From contig JADDPR010000128.1 in the NCBI GenBank assembly GCA_016781775.1, positions 1 through 12,260 of the forward strand: a stretch of 12,260 bases of DNA. The letters are read 5' to 3'. The notes beneath the pieces are model-generated. The model made no database searches. It was not told the DNA's origin and saw only the letters and a list, made by a program, of their open reading frames with translations. The position numbers were made by a program, and so were the translations under genes. This document shows positions 11,943 to 12,260 of the stretch, piece after piece (the first letter of the stretch is position 1; each line of letters begins with the position of its first letter). The stretch comes from Rubrobacter sp. GTDB lineage: Bacteria; Actinomycetota; Rubrobacteria; Rubrobacterales; Rubrobacteraceae.

Positions 11943-12260
11943 ACAGGCCGAGGAGCGCTGCCAGGGGGACGGCCGAGATCAGGCCCTCCAGCAGGCCTAG
12001 CAAACCCCCGAACAGGTAAGGCAGGACGTACAGGAGCGAGATGGCGCTGTTCCCCGCCGAGGAATCCACAAAGAACACGAGGTTCGTGATGTCCATACGG
12101 ACGCCCGTGAGCGCTCCTACGATGAATACGCACGGTGCCATGGCGGCGTAGCGTAGGGAGAACCCGCTCTGGAGCGCGGGCCGTGCCAGGCGGGGCACGA
12201 GCGTGGCTACGAGGAGTCCTACACCCCCGGCGAGCAGGGCGAACAACGCCGCGTAGAGCC
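11926..12260 (-). CDS. Integral membrane protein, C-terminal part
   Basis: The last 111 codons of a minus-strand gene that stays open to the right edge (the codons LYAA precede the TTG at 12246), so the true start is probably outside the window. It is hydrophobic: helices at the left end (LFALLAGGVGLLVATLVPRL), in the middle (YAAMAPCVFIVGALTGV) and at the end (YLFGGLLGLLEGLISAVPLAALLGLF). It ends RPRV at a TGA at 11928-11926, inside the end of otsB. I do not recognise the family. Confidence 0.7.
   Translation of the reverse strand, partial: LYAALFALLAGGVGLLVATLVPRLARPALQSGFSLRYAAMAPCVFIVGALTGVRMDITNLVFFVDSSAGNSAISLLYVLPYLFGGLLGLLEGLISAVPLAALLGLFRPRV

Overview
The window looks like chromosomal DNA of a high-GC actinobacterium. 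The GC content, frequent TTG/GTG starts, an Asp23/AmaP/DUF2273 stress cluster and a trehalose phosphatase together suggest a Rubrobacter-like lineage. That placement is an inference, because there is no rRNA or other marker gene here.

Layout: (1) Positions 1-109, minus strand: the first 36 codons of a LON substrate-binding-domain protein running off the left edge. (2) Positions 177-5912, minus strand: a tight seven-gene respiratory operon ending in a strong intrinsic terminator. In transcription order it encodes an ActD/DUF3341-like two-helix membrane protein, a first CydA-like cytochrome bd subunit I, a Rieske protein, a b6-type cytochrome b, a split subunit IV, a second CydA-like subunit, and a 48-residue single-helix protein. 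(3) Positions 5913-6125: a divergent intergenic region with two inverted repeats. (4) Positions 6126-6803, plus strand: an unassigned membrane-anchored extracytoplasmic protein. (5) Positions 7009-8361, plus strand: an AzgA-type purine permease with a good sigma70-type promoter and three inverted repeats upstream. (6) Positions 8523-11000, plus strand: an envelope-stress operon (GlsB/YeaQ-type protein, two Asp23-family proteins, two AmaP-type anchors, a DUF2273 protein), preceded by a SigB/SigF-type promoter match and followed by a 40-base hairpin and an intrinsic terminator. (7) Positions 11133-11942, plus strand: trehalose-6-phosphate phosphatase. (8) Positions 11926-12260, minus strand: the end of a membrane protein, overlapping otsB tail to tail.

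The most interesting part is the respiratory operon. It places a quinol-oxidising Rieske/cytochrome b core between two different CydA paralogues. There is no CydB, no cytochrome c1 and no CxxCH haem c protein. Both CydA paralogues keep the two N-terminal-half haem histidines but have lost several residues considered essential in the E. coli quinol oxidase. The arrangement suggests a hybrid quinol-to-oxygen (or other acceptor) complex in which Rieske/cytochrome b electrons reach a CydA-CydA' heterodimer. This is inference from gene order and visible motifs. The right-hand half reads as a stress/osmoprotection neighbourhood (Asp23 system plus trehalose synthesis).
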